Shown one piece after another: positions 10,803 through 21,987 of a DNA stretch of 64,000 bases. Below the pieces are notes generated by a model, which was given only the letters and a program-made list of their open reading frames with translations, was not told the origin of the DNA and made no database searches. The stretch comes from Adiantum capillus-veneris (Eukaryota > Streptophyta > Polypodiopsida > Polypodiales > Pteridaceae): the NCBI GenBank assembly GCA_014529385.2, contig CM043966.1, positions 107,686,587 through 107,750,586 on the forward strand, read 5' to 3'. The translations under genes were made by a program, and so were the position numbers. Each line of letters starts with the position of its first letter. The first letter of the stretch is position 1.

Positions 10803-11302
10803 TCATGACCTCCATCAAAAACACAATCTGCACTTCTGCAAGAGAGGCCAACCCACTATATCCACATTATGCATACATCCATGTCCCGCATAATGCATAC
10901 ATATGTTTTCCTCATATCAATCATACATTTTCTGATTTTCTAATTTTCCTTTTCTGCTAATTTCTGTCGAGGTTGTTTTAAAATTCCCTACAGGTCTACA
11001 ACTCGTGAGAATTCTGAATTCTGAAAATGTATTTTCTGTATTTTGTAAATCTGCCTGTCTGAAAAAATCTGCAGATCTGAAGCTGAATTTCTGAGCTCTG
11101 AATTGCGTTCAAAATCAGGCTAAGGGAGATGTAGGTGCTCACGCTGCTGTGTCTAAGGGTTCGCGCACCAGGCTGGGACAAGTGCTGGTGCTCGCGCTGT
11201 TGTGTTTTAGGGTTCGCGTAGGCTAGGGCAGGCAGCAACAGCAGTAGCGCACACGCAACAACAGCTCGTCAGCAACAGCAGCAACTCGTCTACAACAACA
11301 GC

Positions 11303-11306
<4 letters not shown>
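10803..11306 (-). other. LINE L1 5' UTR with short tandem units
   Basis: No ORF of interest. A unit of about 65 bp containing GGTGCTCRCGCTGYTGTGT...GGGTTCGCG is repeated at about 11130-11220. L2's 5' region (55430-55660) has similar GTGCTCGCGTTGCTG motifs. The segment ends at CAACAACAGCC next to the (GA)n tract. Confidence 0.45.

Positions 11307-11352
<46 letters not shown>
11307..11352 (+). repeat. (GA)n microsatellite at the 5' end of LINE L1
   Basis: 46 bp of GA between the LINE 5' end and a G-type LTR fragment. In the intact LTR G1 the same position holds a short GA tract (about 16801-16814), which therefore may be the insertion target. Confidence 0.9.
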
Positions 11353-11355
<3 letters not shown>

Positions 11356-11859
11356 GGAAAGTTCCGTCCCAAGATGTACTGGTCCAAAAGACCGGCGTCC
11401 CTATCGGAATTTCTTTATTATTGCTTCGCAAAGGTACAACATCCGAGGGTCCTCTTCTCCGAGACTTTGCGTCCAGATGCTCTCTAAAGAGTGGCCCTGA
11501 GGACACTTGTAAACTGTACAAGGGTTGCCAAAAGCAAATCCCCAAAAGCTCTAGAAGCGCCTGGCACCAAAAGCATTTGCTCCCAAAAGCTTGCGCTAAA
11601 AACTGTCAATGGAAATCGTCGAAATCCTGCCACGTCAGCATGTCAGCGCGATTTACGGAAATCTGTCCTAGCCCTTGTGCTTTGTCTTTCAGGGTTTTAG
11701 GCTCCTCAGCGGGTGCTCCATAAGTTGGTTGGGTAAGGTTTTGTATTTAAAAACTCTAACCCATTTCTATTTAGGCCCCTCAGTCACACCTTGTGGGTTT
11801 TGTTCTTGTCCTCTCAACCAGTTACTTCCTATTGGAGACACCACATCATCACTTTGACA
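11353..11859 (-). repeat. G-type LTR fragment
   Basis: Diverged copy of LTR G1 (16721-17352). Shared blocks are AGTTCCGT, ACTGGTCC...GGCGYCCCTWTCGG, GAGACTTTGCGT, CCACGTCAGCATGTCA and the end CATCATCACTTTGACA. Its left part is missing where LINE L1 begins. Confidence 0.6.
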
Positions 11860-12191
11860 GAGATTCTCGATGCGTCATAGGATGGGTGACGAGAGCATCG
11901 GATATGGACTATTCCATTGAAATCCGAATTGGGTAAAGAATTACACGTAAAGATGCAAGCACAAAAATAAAGATGGCATCTGTGAAGCTTTTGACAAACA
12001 ACGCGAAGCTTTTAAGTGCTTTCCAGGAAAGCGGATGCTTTCCCATGAGGAAATCTATGTTTGCATTGCAACTGTGCATGAGGTTGCATCAGGGACGATG
12101 GCGAGTGCTATGTAAGCATCAGTTTTCAACTCATTGGTTTTTACTAAGTTTTTGAACAGGTTCACATTATTTTAAGGTGACCGGCTGCCCA
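11860..12191. other. No recognisable feature
   Basis: Non-coding sequence between the G-type LTR fragment and the candidate LTR of element H. No repeat or gene signature was recognised. Confidence 0.4.
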
Positions 12192-12960
12192 TGTAATAAG
12201 TGGACAGCCCATTTTAAGATAAAGCAAGGCCAAAAGGAGGAGCCCCCAAAATTGGCTAAAAACGGCTCTTAGGGCAGCAATCTCTCTCTCTCCGTTCTCT
12301 AGAATCTGCCGCCAGCTCTCTCCTCCTCTCCCTACTATTCCAACGCCCCTAGTCTCTGCTATTGTTGGGAGAAGTCCGCCAGCTATTCCTGCTGCATCCA
12401 AGGGCCTATAAGAGCAAGCCCTAGCGCCCTCTCTTGTCCCAAATTGCACCGGCACTACCACAAGGGGCTCTACCGCTACGGAACCGCAAGTGATCATGAG
12501 AAGTCGGAGTACGGAGGTCGCTTTTCCGTACTAGGAGCGGTAGCTGAAGTTTGTGAATACGCTCTAGAAATGGTGTTTGTGCTTTTTGCACGTACCCCAC
12601 CATGGAGGAGCAAGGAGGCTTTGGCCTACACTCGGGGATTCCAAAAATGGAATCCGGAACGGATGCAGAGCTTTACGCTCCGAGTACAGATGGGAAAAGA
12701 ATTGAAATTGAGAGCTCATCCCTCAGATTTCCCTAACGGGAAGGAAACGACCATCGAGTCTAAGATCCGGAATGGAGGGGTCTCTCCAGTTCTTGTGCTT
12801 GTAAAAAGATTCTCCTTGAATAAAAATTCTCTTTACGGGGGTTGGGGACCAGCCCATCTTCGGTTCCCAATATTGTGTCAATCCTCTCCCTCGTCTCTTT
12901 TGGTCAATATTCTATTTATTTTCAGCTTATTGATTACTCATGTGCACTCCCGTTTGTGAT
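12192..12960 (+). repeat. Candidate 5' LTR of gypsy element H
   Basis: Starts TGTAATAAGTGGACAG and ends CCGTTTGTGATA, followed after one base by TAGAATCAGAGC, a degenerate initiator-Met primer site (12962-12973). It contains a TATAAGAG box at about 12407-12414. The boundaries are inferred from the primer site and TG...TA ends, because no second copy is in the window. Confidence 0.5.
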
Positions 12961-13087
12961 AATAGAATCAGAGCTCGGTCGCCTCTCTTTTTCTATGAAG
13001 GAGGATGATTCCAAGAAGGAACGGGAAGAACCACGACGAGTCAAGGGAGAACCCCTGAAGAGATGAACTTCAATTCAACTCACAAAA

Positions 13088-14371
13088 TTGAAGCAGCTTC
13101 TCGCGCTCCCGACTGTCCAAAAGGTTTTGGATGGAATCAAGAAACTGCAAGGAATGGAAGCCGATGGGTGTAGGGAAACCATGCTGATGGTAACAACCCA
13201 CATTAGGAAAATGCAGAAAGAGGTGCCGCAACACACAAGGGATCTCCAGATTGGAACAAAGGGCCTACATAGAGAAAGGGCAAGGCAAAAGAACTCTCTT
13301 TACTGAATGAAAGCAAGGATGTCTCTATCTCTCCTTTTATCATACTCTCCTGATTATACTACCTCTACTTCTCATACAATATCTAAACCTTCTTCAAAGA
13401 AGAGAATGCCTACTATTTCCTACATAATACTAAGGAGAAGCCCAAATTCAAGAAGGATAAATGCAAGCATCACCACAAGATGTGGGTTTTCAAATATGGT
13501 GACAAGGACGTCAAGTTTGACAGTTATACAAGACGAAGAGATATCTCCAAGGCACTGTCTTTTATCAAACGGTTTAGAGTTGCTTTTGCCAACAAAAACT
13601 TTGCCGAAAAATCCAAGTTGCGTCATGTTGGGATGTATCTCAAGGAGACGTCAGGCAGTTGGTAGTTGGCCAAGATTCTAGTAGGTACTCAAGCCAGAAT
13701 ATAAACTTAGTTCAAAGCTAAATTTTATGAACAGTTCCTTCCCACCCCGACTTCAAGAAGGACATCCGGAAGGAATGGGACATGCTTGCCCAGAAGGAAC
13801 ATGAGAAAGTCAGGGCTTATGTCGACAAGTATTAGCTGGTTCTTCTCAGTTACTCCTTTCATGAAGATTTCCATGAGGAAAAGATGCAGAAGTTCGAAGC
13901 AAGCCTTCGACCACCGCTTGGAAAGAGTATGAAGGTGTATTCCCATGATACCCTTCAGTGGATGATGAAATCGGCAATCATTGCCGAGGATTTACATTTC
14001 ACTAGTACCCCTAAAAGGATGGAACAAAGCACCGACCGTGCCAGGCAAAGAGCGGTCAATGATGACCATGGCGACCAAGGTAAAAAGTGTCCCTAGATCA
14101 GCCTAAGAAGCGAGAGGGTACTGGAAAACGGCTTAAGTATCTCACGCCCATCCAAGTACAAACTTTCAAAGAGCAAGGAAGATGTTTCTACTGTGGTGAG
14201 AAAGGACACATAAAGCCTGATTGCTCTGTTTGGCAACAACGGCAGGAACAAACATGTTCGAAGAAAGAACAAACGAAGAAGGAACCGGCTCCACCGAGAT
14301 CGAATTCTATTCCTGATATTCAAGGGAATACGGAAACGAAAAAAGGGAAGCGTCAGCTTCTAAAAGACTAG
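13088..14371 (+). pseudogene. Gag of gypsy element H, frameshifted
   Basis: Successive frames give a Ty3/gypsy Gag: a capsid-like part (13480-13665, FANKNFAEKSKLRHVGMYLK, then PDFKKDIRKEWDMLAQKEHE and RAYVDKY around 13745-13835), a second helical part (13884-14096, KMQKFEASLRPPLGKSMKV) and a nucleocapsid (14087-14371) with one CCHC knuckle, CFYCGEKGHIKPDC, in a basic context. These domains assemble the particle and bind RNA. Several stops and shifts interrupt it, so it is not translatable as one protein. Confidence 0.7.
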
Positions 14372-14395
14372 GGATCTTTGAATAACTAGCGGGTA

Positions 14396-15088
14396 TTGAT
14401 CCTTTATGATCCACAATTAACGGACAACTTTATCTCATTGGATACTGCAAAATGGCTAGGCCTCACACCGGCTCAGCTCAAAACTCCGGTCACATCCAAA
14501 TCGGCATTCAAGGGGTTGACCACCAATGCAACTCCATTGCAAGGACAGCTCAATCTTCAGATTGGCGAGTACAAGGACCGCAAATCATTCTTGATGACAC
14601 CCATCGAGGCATGTGATATCGTCTTGGGTATGCCATGGCATTTCCATATGCAACCGGTCCCCGACTACGTGGAAAAGACCCTCACTTTTGAGAATGAGGG
14701 CAAGAACATTATAATTTTTGCTGATGTTGGGGATTGGCTATTCACTCTTGTAAGCCATATCTCCATTAAAAAGGAAATAAAGAAGTGTGTTTTTGCTTAC
14801 TTCATTTTCACATGGAACAAGGATAACACTAACGAGGGTTCACTCTCGACTTTGAAAATTAAACGCTTCCAATTTATTGAAAGTTATAAGAACTGTTTCA
14901 CGACAACTCTTCCGGATAGGCTACCTCCCAAACGTCCGGAAGATCATCGCATTGATCTCATATCGGGTAGCTCTCCTCCTACCCAACCTCCTTACATGGT
15001 AAGTCTTGCTCAAGAAGAGGAAATTTTGAAGCAAGTCAACGAGCTTGTAGAAAAAGGTCTAGTACGACCAAGTACTTCGCCCTACTAG
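14396..15088 (+). pseudogene. Protease and RT N-terminus of gypsy element H, truncated
   Basis: A 230-codon ORF. Residues 1-80 are retropepsin-like: DPQLTDNFISLDTAKWLGL corresponds to the usual DSGATHNFIS loop, but the catalytic DSG is replaced by DPQ. ACDIVLGMPWHF matches the flap/C-terminal box. From about residue 175 the RT begins with LPPKRPEDHRIDLISGS, PPYMVSLAQEE and KGLVRPSTSPY, typical of Ty3/gypsy RT. The ORF ends right there, so fingers, palm and the YxDD box are missing. The break coincides with the 190-bp tandem duplication. Confidence 0.75.
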
Positions 15089-15302
15089 TTCTTGGGTACT
15101 TGGGGTTCTTGGTACCTCCCAAACGTCCGGAAGATCATCGCATTGATCTCATATCGGGTAGCTCTCCTCCTACCCAACCTCCTTACATGGTAAGTCTTGC
15201 TCAAGAAGAGGAAATTTTGAAGCAAGTCAACGAGCTTGTAGAAAAAGGTCTAGTACGACCAAGTACTTCGCCCTACTAGTTCTTGGATACTTGGGGTTCT
15301 TG
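14923..15302 (+). repeat. 190-bp tandem duplication
   Basis: The unit starting TACCTCCCAAACGTCCGG (14923 and 15113) is repeated with very few differences. Each unit ends CTTGGGGTTCTTGG. It covers the RT N-terminal segment and the stop codon TAG after TSPY. Confidence 0.9.
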
Positions 15303-15350
15303 GTACTTGGTATTGCTTGCAATCTAAGTCTAAGAAAGCTTTTCTCTTAC

Positions 15351-15495
15351 ACAAAGCTTAAATCCTTGCAGTGCACCCCTGGGCGGCCTTGCGCTCACAT
15401 CAAGGTTTCTTTTTCCCACCTCACGTCAATTTGCCTACCACAATGTGCAAGGTCCGCTCTCAATGAGTGGAAAAAAGGAACAAGGGGAGACTAGA
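15351..15495 (-). other. Fragment of family B internal leader
   Basis: On minus it matches the plus-strand stretch 38370-38500 just inside element B: CTCCCCTTGT, CACTCATTGAGAGCGGACC, and AAGGCCGCC...GGGTGC. It is probably a remnant of a related element inserted in the opposite orientation. Confidence 0.55.
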
Positions 15496-15579
15496 CCTAC
15501 CACTCTTCAAAAACATAGATTAGAGAGATCAACACACCCAAGTGGTCTTAGGTTACGTGCAATCTCAAACAAGAACAAA

Positions 15580-15776
15580 ACTTTGTGGTTCTCTTATGGC
15601 TTAATGTCCCTTAAGACAGAGCGATGAAGGCGGAAGCGCACCCGATGCACGATGGACTAAGGGTGGGAGTGGCTAATAAGTCCGGGATAGACACGAAGAT
15701 TCTTTGAGAAAATAAATCTGAGAGAGGTTCTTTTCTTGAAGGAGATACCAAACACTACCAAAGAGCTTTGATATCA
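15580..15776 (-). promoter_or_regulatory. Leader block and primer site of LTR element J
   Basis: On minus, TTGATATCAAAGCTC (about 15762-15776) follows the LTR end TGCACATTACA and resembles the initiator-Met primer site TGGTATCAAAGC. About 80 bp further is a block (15580-15690) beginning CCCGGACTTATTAGCCACTCCCACCCTT and containing CATCGCTCTGTC. The block is shared with F (35102-35170) and C (42170-42262). Confidence 0.55.
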
Positions 15777-15777
15777 A

Positions 15778-16150
15778 TGTAATGTGCAGCAGAAGTGATT
15801 GATGGTGAATGCTTAGGATGAATGCTCAGTGCATACTCAAGATTCCTTTTACTTCAAGAGAGAGTTTGTTTTACTTCATGAGAGAGATGTGCAATCCATA
15901 ATTTGAGAGTATGATGTGTTTAAATTGGCCGTGTGAAAGATTTTTGGACACAATCGAGGTGTCTTTTGCTAGCTTACTTTCTATATGACCATTGAAAGCA
16001 TTGCATTAGCGCGCATTCCTACCTGGTAAATATTGAAAGTTTGCATATTTTCTTTGATCTTGCAATCGAAGATGGTTGCTTTGATTTTAGAAGGCGGTCT
16101 GTGACGAGTTTTAGGGTTAGGGTTTTTGCGTCGACATCTGATCAATGCGT
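15778..16150 (-). repeat. Candidate LTR J (outer end not resolved)
   Basis: The plus-strand edge TGTAATGTGCAGCAG is directly next to the primer-like site, which marks the inner end of a minus-strand 5' LTR. The far end is uncertain. A TTTTAGGGTTAGGGTTTTTG telomere-like run occurs near 16105-16125. Confidence 0.4.
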
Positions 16151-16350
16151 ACGTTTTTTACCAATCACAGACTCACTCTCCCTAGAAAGGTGGTCGATGC
16201 CAATCTCTTTATGAAAGCCAAAATCCTCTGTAATGTGCACAGTTCTCCATTAGTGGTGTGTCCATTTGTGATCATCTACTAAGGACATTTGAGTGACCTT
16301 CGTGTTTAGAGCTAACTCAATTAAATTTTGCAGAATGCCGAGGGGCCTAA

Positions 16351-16576
16351 AACCTAGAGAAAGAAGAAGCACAAACTTATGATTCCCGCCAAGGGCATAA
16401 GTTATTTAAAAAGGCAGCAAAATAATAAAAACTGCAGTTTTACCAACTTACAAAGTTCCGTCGAAACCTAGAGAAAGAAGAGGCACAAACTTATGATTCC
16501 CGCCGAAGGCATAAGTTATTAAAAAAGGCAGCAAAATAATAAGAACTACAGTTTTACCAACTTATAACGTTTTGCC
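16351..16576 (+). repeat. 114-bp tandem duplication
   Basis: AACCTAGAGAAAGAAG...GCACAAACTTATGATTCCCGCC...TTTTACCAACTTA occurs at 16351 and 16465 with a few substitutions. It is non-coding. Confidence 0.9.
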
Positions 16577-16720
16577 AAGGGGGCCTAATCACATTATAAG
16601 GGATCTAAAGATGAAAGTTGCGCAAAGAATACCACGTGGCATATTGTACGAACCCCCGCCAATTACCCTGACTGCTATACAAAATTCCTCAATTTGCGTT
16701 GAATTGACACTTGGCACAGT

Positions 16721-17352
16721 TGTAACAAGCTTGGACACCCCAAGCGAGAAATCAATAGCAACACACGAACAGAAAATTCAAAATCACTGAATTTTAATAG
16801 AGAGAGAGAGAGTCGACACGGCACGGTGGAGTTCCGTGGCTAGAAGCATTGGTCCCAAAGATTGGCGCCCCTTTCGTTATTTCTTTATCATTAATCATTG
16901 GAAAGTACAACTCCCGAGAGACCTCTGCTCTCAGACTTTGCGTTCAAATGCTCTGCAAAGTGACACCCATGGGGCTCTTTTATTCTTACAAGGGATGCCT
17001 AAAAGCCGAGCCCCAAAAGCAAACAGGTTCAAAATCACTAAGCCCAAAAGCAATTGATCCCAAAAGCTCGTAATGGAGACTCCCAAAAGCAACCAAGGTA
17101 ATTTGTGGAAATCCGTACAGCCTGCCGTATGGCACTTGCAATGCAAATCGCGAAAATTTTGTACCATCTTGCCACGTCAGCATGTCAACGCATTTTACGG
17201 AAATCTCTTTCAATGTTCAAGCTGTTGTCTTTTAGGGTTTCGGGCCCCACAGCCGATGCTTCATAAGTTCTTCGAGTTAGTCCGTTCAGTTTCTCTTGTC
17301 CATTTTGCCATTTCTCTGCTAGTTGGTCATGCCACGTCATCACTTTGTGACA
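16721..17352 (-). repeat. LTR G1 (632 bp), 3' LTR of a gypsy-type element
   Basis: On minus it begins TGTCACAAAGTGATGACG and ends GGGTGTCCAAGCTTGTTACA. The polypurine tract AAGAGGGGGAAA (17353-17365) lies directly before it, so it is a 3' LTR of a minus-strand element. A perfect inverted repeat (17373-17390) lies just upstream. The same LTR end, followed by a primer site, occurs on plus at 41905-41992. Confidence 0.75.
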
Positions 17353-17372
17353 TTTCCCCCTCTTGGAAAATT

Positions 17373-17390
17373 GTAATCGCCCTCGATTAC
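17373..17390 (-). promoter_or_regulatory. Inverted repeat GTAATCG-N4-CGATTAC near polypurine tract
   Basis: Perfect 7-bp stems with a 4-bp loop, located about 8 bp from the purine tract. The same structure at the same place occurs in element F (33549-33566), although the surrounding sequence is different. Confidence 0.7.
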
Positions 17391-18325
17391 GCTGCAAAAA
17401 CAACCACAGACCAAAAACTTTCTTCAATAGACACTGACTCTATGTACTCATGCACGAGACTCCACCAATCCAGCACTTCTGCAAAGAGATCAGTCACACG
17501 TGATCAATCACATATCTGCTGAGGATCTCAGATACAAATCCTGATCATTGTAACCATTCATCAATCACATCTAGATCTGTCACTTATCTTTTCACAGATG
17601 TCTTCATCTACTAAATCTTGTTACTATCAGATTCATATCTTTTCACATTTCAATCAAGCAAACCATGCCCAAGACTATCCCTACAAGACAATATCCACAT
17701 AGCGTGCAGTTCACAAATCACACACTTAGTTCACAACGAACATTCAAATCACATTCACATCACTACTCGTGTCGAGATCTTCAATGAGAATCATGATCTA
17801 TTGTAACGTATTTAGCAATCACATCCAGATCTGTCACTAATCTCTCGCGGATGTCTTGATTGACTAAATCTAGTTACTATCATGTCTGTCTCATCTCTCC
17901 AAAGAACAAGACCAAAATGTTGTAGTCATTTCATCTTTCAAATGTGCAATCCAACACTACTCACATGAGAGAGCACATGTAACAGATTCATTTCGGGAAT
18001 TCCAAGTTTGAAGTACTTCTGCATAAAGTCATTCAACAGAATACTATAAGCCCCATCAGTATCCCTGAAATCCAAAGGAAGTCAGTAACTTTATTCCATC
18101 TACGTAATCTGTGACGAAGGAGCGGAGTAACTCTCCTCTTGTGCAGTTCCCGATTGCACCAGATTCAACCCGCTGATCATCGGGAACTCTTGGACCAGTC
18201 AAAGCTAAACCAAAACCCTTAAGGTAAAGTTCCAGTATTCAAGGAGTATCTACTAAGTCGTCCTCCTCCATCCACTTCGCATCCAATGTCGGATAGTTCT
18301 TGACTAAGAACTGCCGTTACCTTTT
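17391..18325. other. Non-coding 3' internal region of a gypsy element
   Basis: AT-rich sequence without a readable domain. An imperfect duplication of about 80 bp (CACATCYAGATCTGTCAC...GATGTCTT...CTAAATCTWGTTACTATCA) occurs at about 17567 and 17822. Confidence 0.45.
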
Positions 18326-18329
18326 CTTT

Positions 18330-19290
18330 CCTTGTGACCTAGTATTTGTTCCGGAACGAGAATCTCCTTGTTCTCTTCCACTTCAGGTTTCTCCTCAAGC
18401 TCCTTGTCCACTGGCACCTCACTTGCAACCTTTATGGGTCCCTAGCCAACCATGGGAAAGTAAAGCAATGGATTTCATCTTCCCAAGACTCCGAGTGGGC
18501 ATGATGACATTTGAACACTAATAGACAGTTTCAATAAGCAGGCTCATTTTCTTTCGATCAAGAAGACAATTAAGCCCAATCATTTGGCTAATTTGTTTCA
18601 CAGATTTTTCGATTACATGGTATACCCGACTCCATTGTTTCGGACAGAGATCCCCAATTCACTAGTTTGTTTTGGAGAGCGACCTTGGAGAACATTGGAA
18701 TTTGGCACCAGGTTGCAATTTTTGACAAACGAGCAATCTTAGGTAGCCAATTCAATAGTTTAGGACTTGTTGAAGTCCTATATTTCGGATCAAAAGACTC
18801 AGGGGGAAAAGTTATTTTCCGGTGGTGGAGTTTGCCAACAACAACACAGTGCATACGGGGAAGGTGTCATTTGAGATCATCGAGGGTGCTGAGAAGGTTC
18901 CACCTATTCTATGTACCCATAATAAGATTTTTGAAGCAGATCAATATGATCTAGATCTGGATACTGCTTTTGCCAAGGTGTTGAGGCTCTTGAGAAGTCT
19001 CAATCAAGGCATAAGAAGGCAGCGGACAAGCATTGACGTGACTTGCAGCTAAAGGAGAATGATTGGGTGCTTTTATGGTTTGAGAAGGCACGCCTATGGA
19101 AAGGAAAAGGGTAAGAAGAGGCTTTTTCCAAAGCTAAGTATGCGATACTATGGCCCTTTCCAAATTCAAGAGAAATAAATCCTTCAGATTAAAATTTTCA
19201 AATACTTGGAAGATTCACACTGCATTTCATGAGAATCTGTTGAAAACCTTTACCTGGTGCCTTATGCCTGTCAAACTTGACCTTTTGGCA
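18330..19290 (+). pseudogene. Gypsy integrase core and C-terminus, broken
   Basis: In shifting frames the plus strand reads a Ty3/gypsy integrase: WESKAMDFIF (18460), ISKQAHFLSIKKTIKPNHLA, then [20 protein letters not shown] (18620-18690, with the second catalytic Asp region), then [29 protein letters not shown] (18822-18910), and near 19120 LFPKLSMRYYGPFQIQE, the C-terminal DNA-binding part. The stretch 18700-18820, where the catalytic Glu is expected, is diverged. It could be the 3' part of element H (same strand) or an inverted part of the minus-strand element K. Confidence 0.7.
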
Positions 19291-19459
19291 TATCAAACGA
19301 TCCTCAGCGCGTAGAACAATTGTTGCACACATGCCACTAGTGGTGTATACAAAAAAGGTGGACAATGACATGCTGTCAAAACCTTATTTCTAACACTTGT
19401 GTCACACGCAAGTAGTTTTTTTTTTTCTCTCCTTTCCCAGCATCAAATAGCCTTCCATG

Positions 19460-19900
19460 GGCGAATAGCCCACAACCACTTCCCCGCTCTGTCATCGGTC
19501 AAAGATGTCTGCAAAATCTAGATCTGTGGCGCACTAATCTACCATATCCTCAAAGCTGTGGTGATGAACTGCCGAAATAGCCAAAACCTAAGGCTTATGG
19601 ACAGTGCATCCATCACCACACTCTTTTGTCCCTGATCATGCACAATCTGAAAGTGAAATTGTGACCAAGTGTTTGCCCACCCCATCTACTTGTCCGAAAG
19701 CTGTTTTGGAGACAAGAAATAGCGCAAACTCTGATGATCGGTACACACTGCCAAATCGGTTCCAAGTAGAGAGTGTCGCCACTAAGTAAGAGCATGGATG
19801 ATTGCCAAAAGCTCCTTCTCATAAATCTATGCAACCCGTTCTGGTTTGAAAAATGTTCGGTTCTCATAAGCTCATACTACGACCCCAATGTACCTCAAAT
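19460..19900 (-). pseudogene. Gypsy RNase H region and integrase N-terminal edge (element K)
   Basis: On minus, broken frames read FFKPERVA, EKELLAI-like and WRHSLLGTDLAVCTDHQSLRY (around 19790-19700), then WANTWSQFHFQIVHDQGQ, all typical of Ty3/gypsy RNase H and tether. After 19560 an integrase-N-terminus-like segment (GYSPMEGYLM) follows and then the order breaks near 19300 where plus-strand integrase sequence begins. Confidence 0.6.
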
Positions 19901-20269
19901 AGCTTTTGCAAGACTGGCAAAGCCAATAGTGGGCCAGTCGTCAACTTCTCCTTGAGAGTCTTGAAGGTTGCAATCTTAAATGGTCCCCTATTGGAAAGGA
20001 ACTCCTTTCTATGTCAAAGCATATAGAGGAGAAGCAATCTCCACAAATCTTCGAATGAACCTTGCGTTGAAAGAGCAAAAACCCAAAAAGCTTCAGACAT
20101 TCTTCAAATTGGGCCAATCTCTGATGGTCTCCATCTTGGCCAGGTCCATTCTAACACTCTCCGCAAAGACGATGTGTCCCAAAAGGTGAATCTCGGGTAA
20201 GAAAAATCGCTCTTCTTCCCATACACCACCAATCAGTGCCTGGAAACACGTGTAGCAGATGGTGTTTGT

Positions 20270-20500
20270 GCTCTACCTCACTCTTGGAGAAGACGATGAT
20301 GTCGTCAAAAAAGGTGTCCACAAATGACCTATACTCACTAAAAATCATGCCCATCATCTTGTTAAACATTGCTGGAGTATTTGAAAGGCATCACCAAATA
20401 CTTGTACAAGCCAAGAGACGTCCTCGATGTTATCTTATAGAATTCCCCAAGAGCAAATTCAGATTTGATGATAACCACTCTTCAGATCCATTCTACTAAC
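20270..20500 (-). pseudogene. Gypsy reverse transcriptase palm fragment (element K)
   Basis: The frame from 20369 reads MFNKMMGMIFSEYRSFVDTFFDDIIVFSKS, matching the FNxMM...YxDDIxVFSKS box of Ty3/gypsy RT, with FFDD in place of YLDD/YVDD. After that, EVEHKHHLLHVF continues the match. Upstream and downstream parts are in other frames. Confidence 0.75.
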
Positions 20501-20638
20501 TCTTTCAAAACATGAGAGAGAGACTTATGACAAAGACGGGATGCTTTGCACACTACGAATGACCACGGGAGAGGCACCCCTGAGAGTGATGGTGAGAGTG
20601 TTTTCTTTCTAATTAACTTGATGAATCTCACAGAACAC

Positions 20639-20980
20639 TTAATGCTGAAAAATCATATCACAATCAAAAAGAGGAGAACCAACAAATTTGGGGTGAAAAC
20701 ATGCATGCCTCACACAAACTGAGAGATTAAGACATTCATGCGTGACGGAAGAGTACATGCCTGGAGCAAATCTAGTCACCGCAATCTGATCTGCTGGGAT
20801 AGGTTCTAAGTGTGCCCTCTTCACAAGAGAATCATTAATTACATCATAAATACTACCAGAATCAAACAAGATCACAGCGCGCTGACCATTCACATGACCA
20901 TAACACGTAATGACAAACTCATTCAGTCTTATGGTTATTTGGATGATTATAAGAAACTTGGGGTGCGCTATTTGGCTCAT
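20639..20980 (-). pseudogene. Gypsy aspartic protease (element K)
   Basis: 113 codons containing VILFDSGSIYDVINDSLVKR, the retropepsin active-site loop with DSG intact, and a following strand-rich segment (SLVKRAHLEPIPADQIAVTR). It lies between gag (21077-21987) and the RT fragment (20270-20500) in the order expected for a minus-strand gypsy element. Confidence 0.7.
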
Positions 20981-21029
20981 TTAGGACACTAACAGGAGAA
21001 GTGGGTTCTGTGGTTTCTTATGTGGGTTT

Positions 21030-21987
21030 CTTCCCTGGACAATCTTTGTTCATGTGACCTTTAGTGTGTGTGACACTTAATGACACAAAACATCTTCCTT
21101 GTTTTCCATACTTGGTTCGTTCTTAAAGACTAACCAACCTCCGATTATTCCTTGAGCAGATTTTTCATCAAGTGACAACTTAGGGATTTCTTCAATTTTA
21201 GCCTTTTCTTTATTATCGATGTTAGATGAAGAGTTGTGTGCTCTAGGTGTAGTCGAAGATTGAGAAGGAGAGGTACTATGGTTCTTACCATTCTGTTGGT
21301 TTTGAGGGTTCTGCAAGGTACTTGAAGATGACTTACTCTCCTTAGGCTTACCTTTGTTGTGCTTCATTTCTTACTTGATAGCTATCCTGACGGTGTCATT
21401 GTACTCCTTAGGGTTAAAAACTTGGGACATTGTATTTCATGTTGTCGCAACCAAAGAGGAAAGCCTCCTTGCGATCCTCATCCGACTTATGCACTTGAAC
21501 GCCAATTTGCAAAATATGGTTAGAACAAGACGTAACGGGAGTTCCATTTTGCTTTAGGTCTTGCCAATCCTTTTATCCAATCAAGGTATTGCGGTGGCAT
21601 AAAACGAGCCTCGAGCTTGTCTTGGAAGTCCACCCAACTGTAAGATAGTGGTTGGCCATCCGTGGCATGCTCAAGATGCGTGGCCAAGTGTGTCTCTTGC
21701 TAGGCTTGATACCAATTAATGGCATCACCCAACCAGTACATGGCGGTTGTCAAAACTATATTGTTACTGCTTTTCTTGTTAGCTACAAAATAAGCATTAA
21801 ATTGACGCAACCAAGAATAAAATCACAGAAGCATCCAGCTTACCATCATACCTACTAAAAGTAAACTTTTCAATAATTGGATTGTCGGAGTCGTCGTCTC
21901 TACCTAGTCTTTGTGATGACTCTCTGGCCTTATTGGTCGCTCTTCGAGGAGAGCAAGTGTAGACCCAATCTTGCATGCGTTGGTCTC
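21030..21987 (-). pseudogene. Gypsy Gag (element K), split by A2
   Basis: Minus-strand frames read a Gag capsid region: NPIIEKFTFSRYDGKLDA (about 21870), AMYWLGDAINWYQ-like (21730), WVDFQDKLEARFMPPQYLD (21630-21570), then a Ser/Asn/Lys-rich tail (21367-21077) and a degenerate zinc knuckle around GHMNKDCPGKKP near 21040. It is cut at 21987 by element A2. Its N-terminal coiled-coil part continues at 32046 beyond A2. Confidence 0.65.

Larger units (their letters stand above)
6085..11352 (-). mobile_element. LINE L1, nearly full length, decayed
   Basis: Reading on minus: 5' UTR (11306-10803), ORF1 (10802-9854), ORF2 endonuclease (about 9872-8237), RT (8173-7264), C-terminal region (7007-6367), 3' UTR and (TC)n tail (6158-6085). 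Frames are broken in many places and the RT box YADD has become GADD. A poly(A) retroposon is inserted in the endonuclease at 9365-9661. Both ends abut GA tracts (6085-6158 and 11307-11352), and beyond the right tract lies a G-type LTR fragment. Confidence 0.8.

Noticed and set aside
12444-12959. 171-codon ORF in the candidate LTR of element H
   Set aside because: No domain, and it overlaps the TATA box, LTR and primer site; probably chance.
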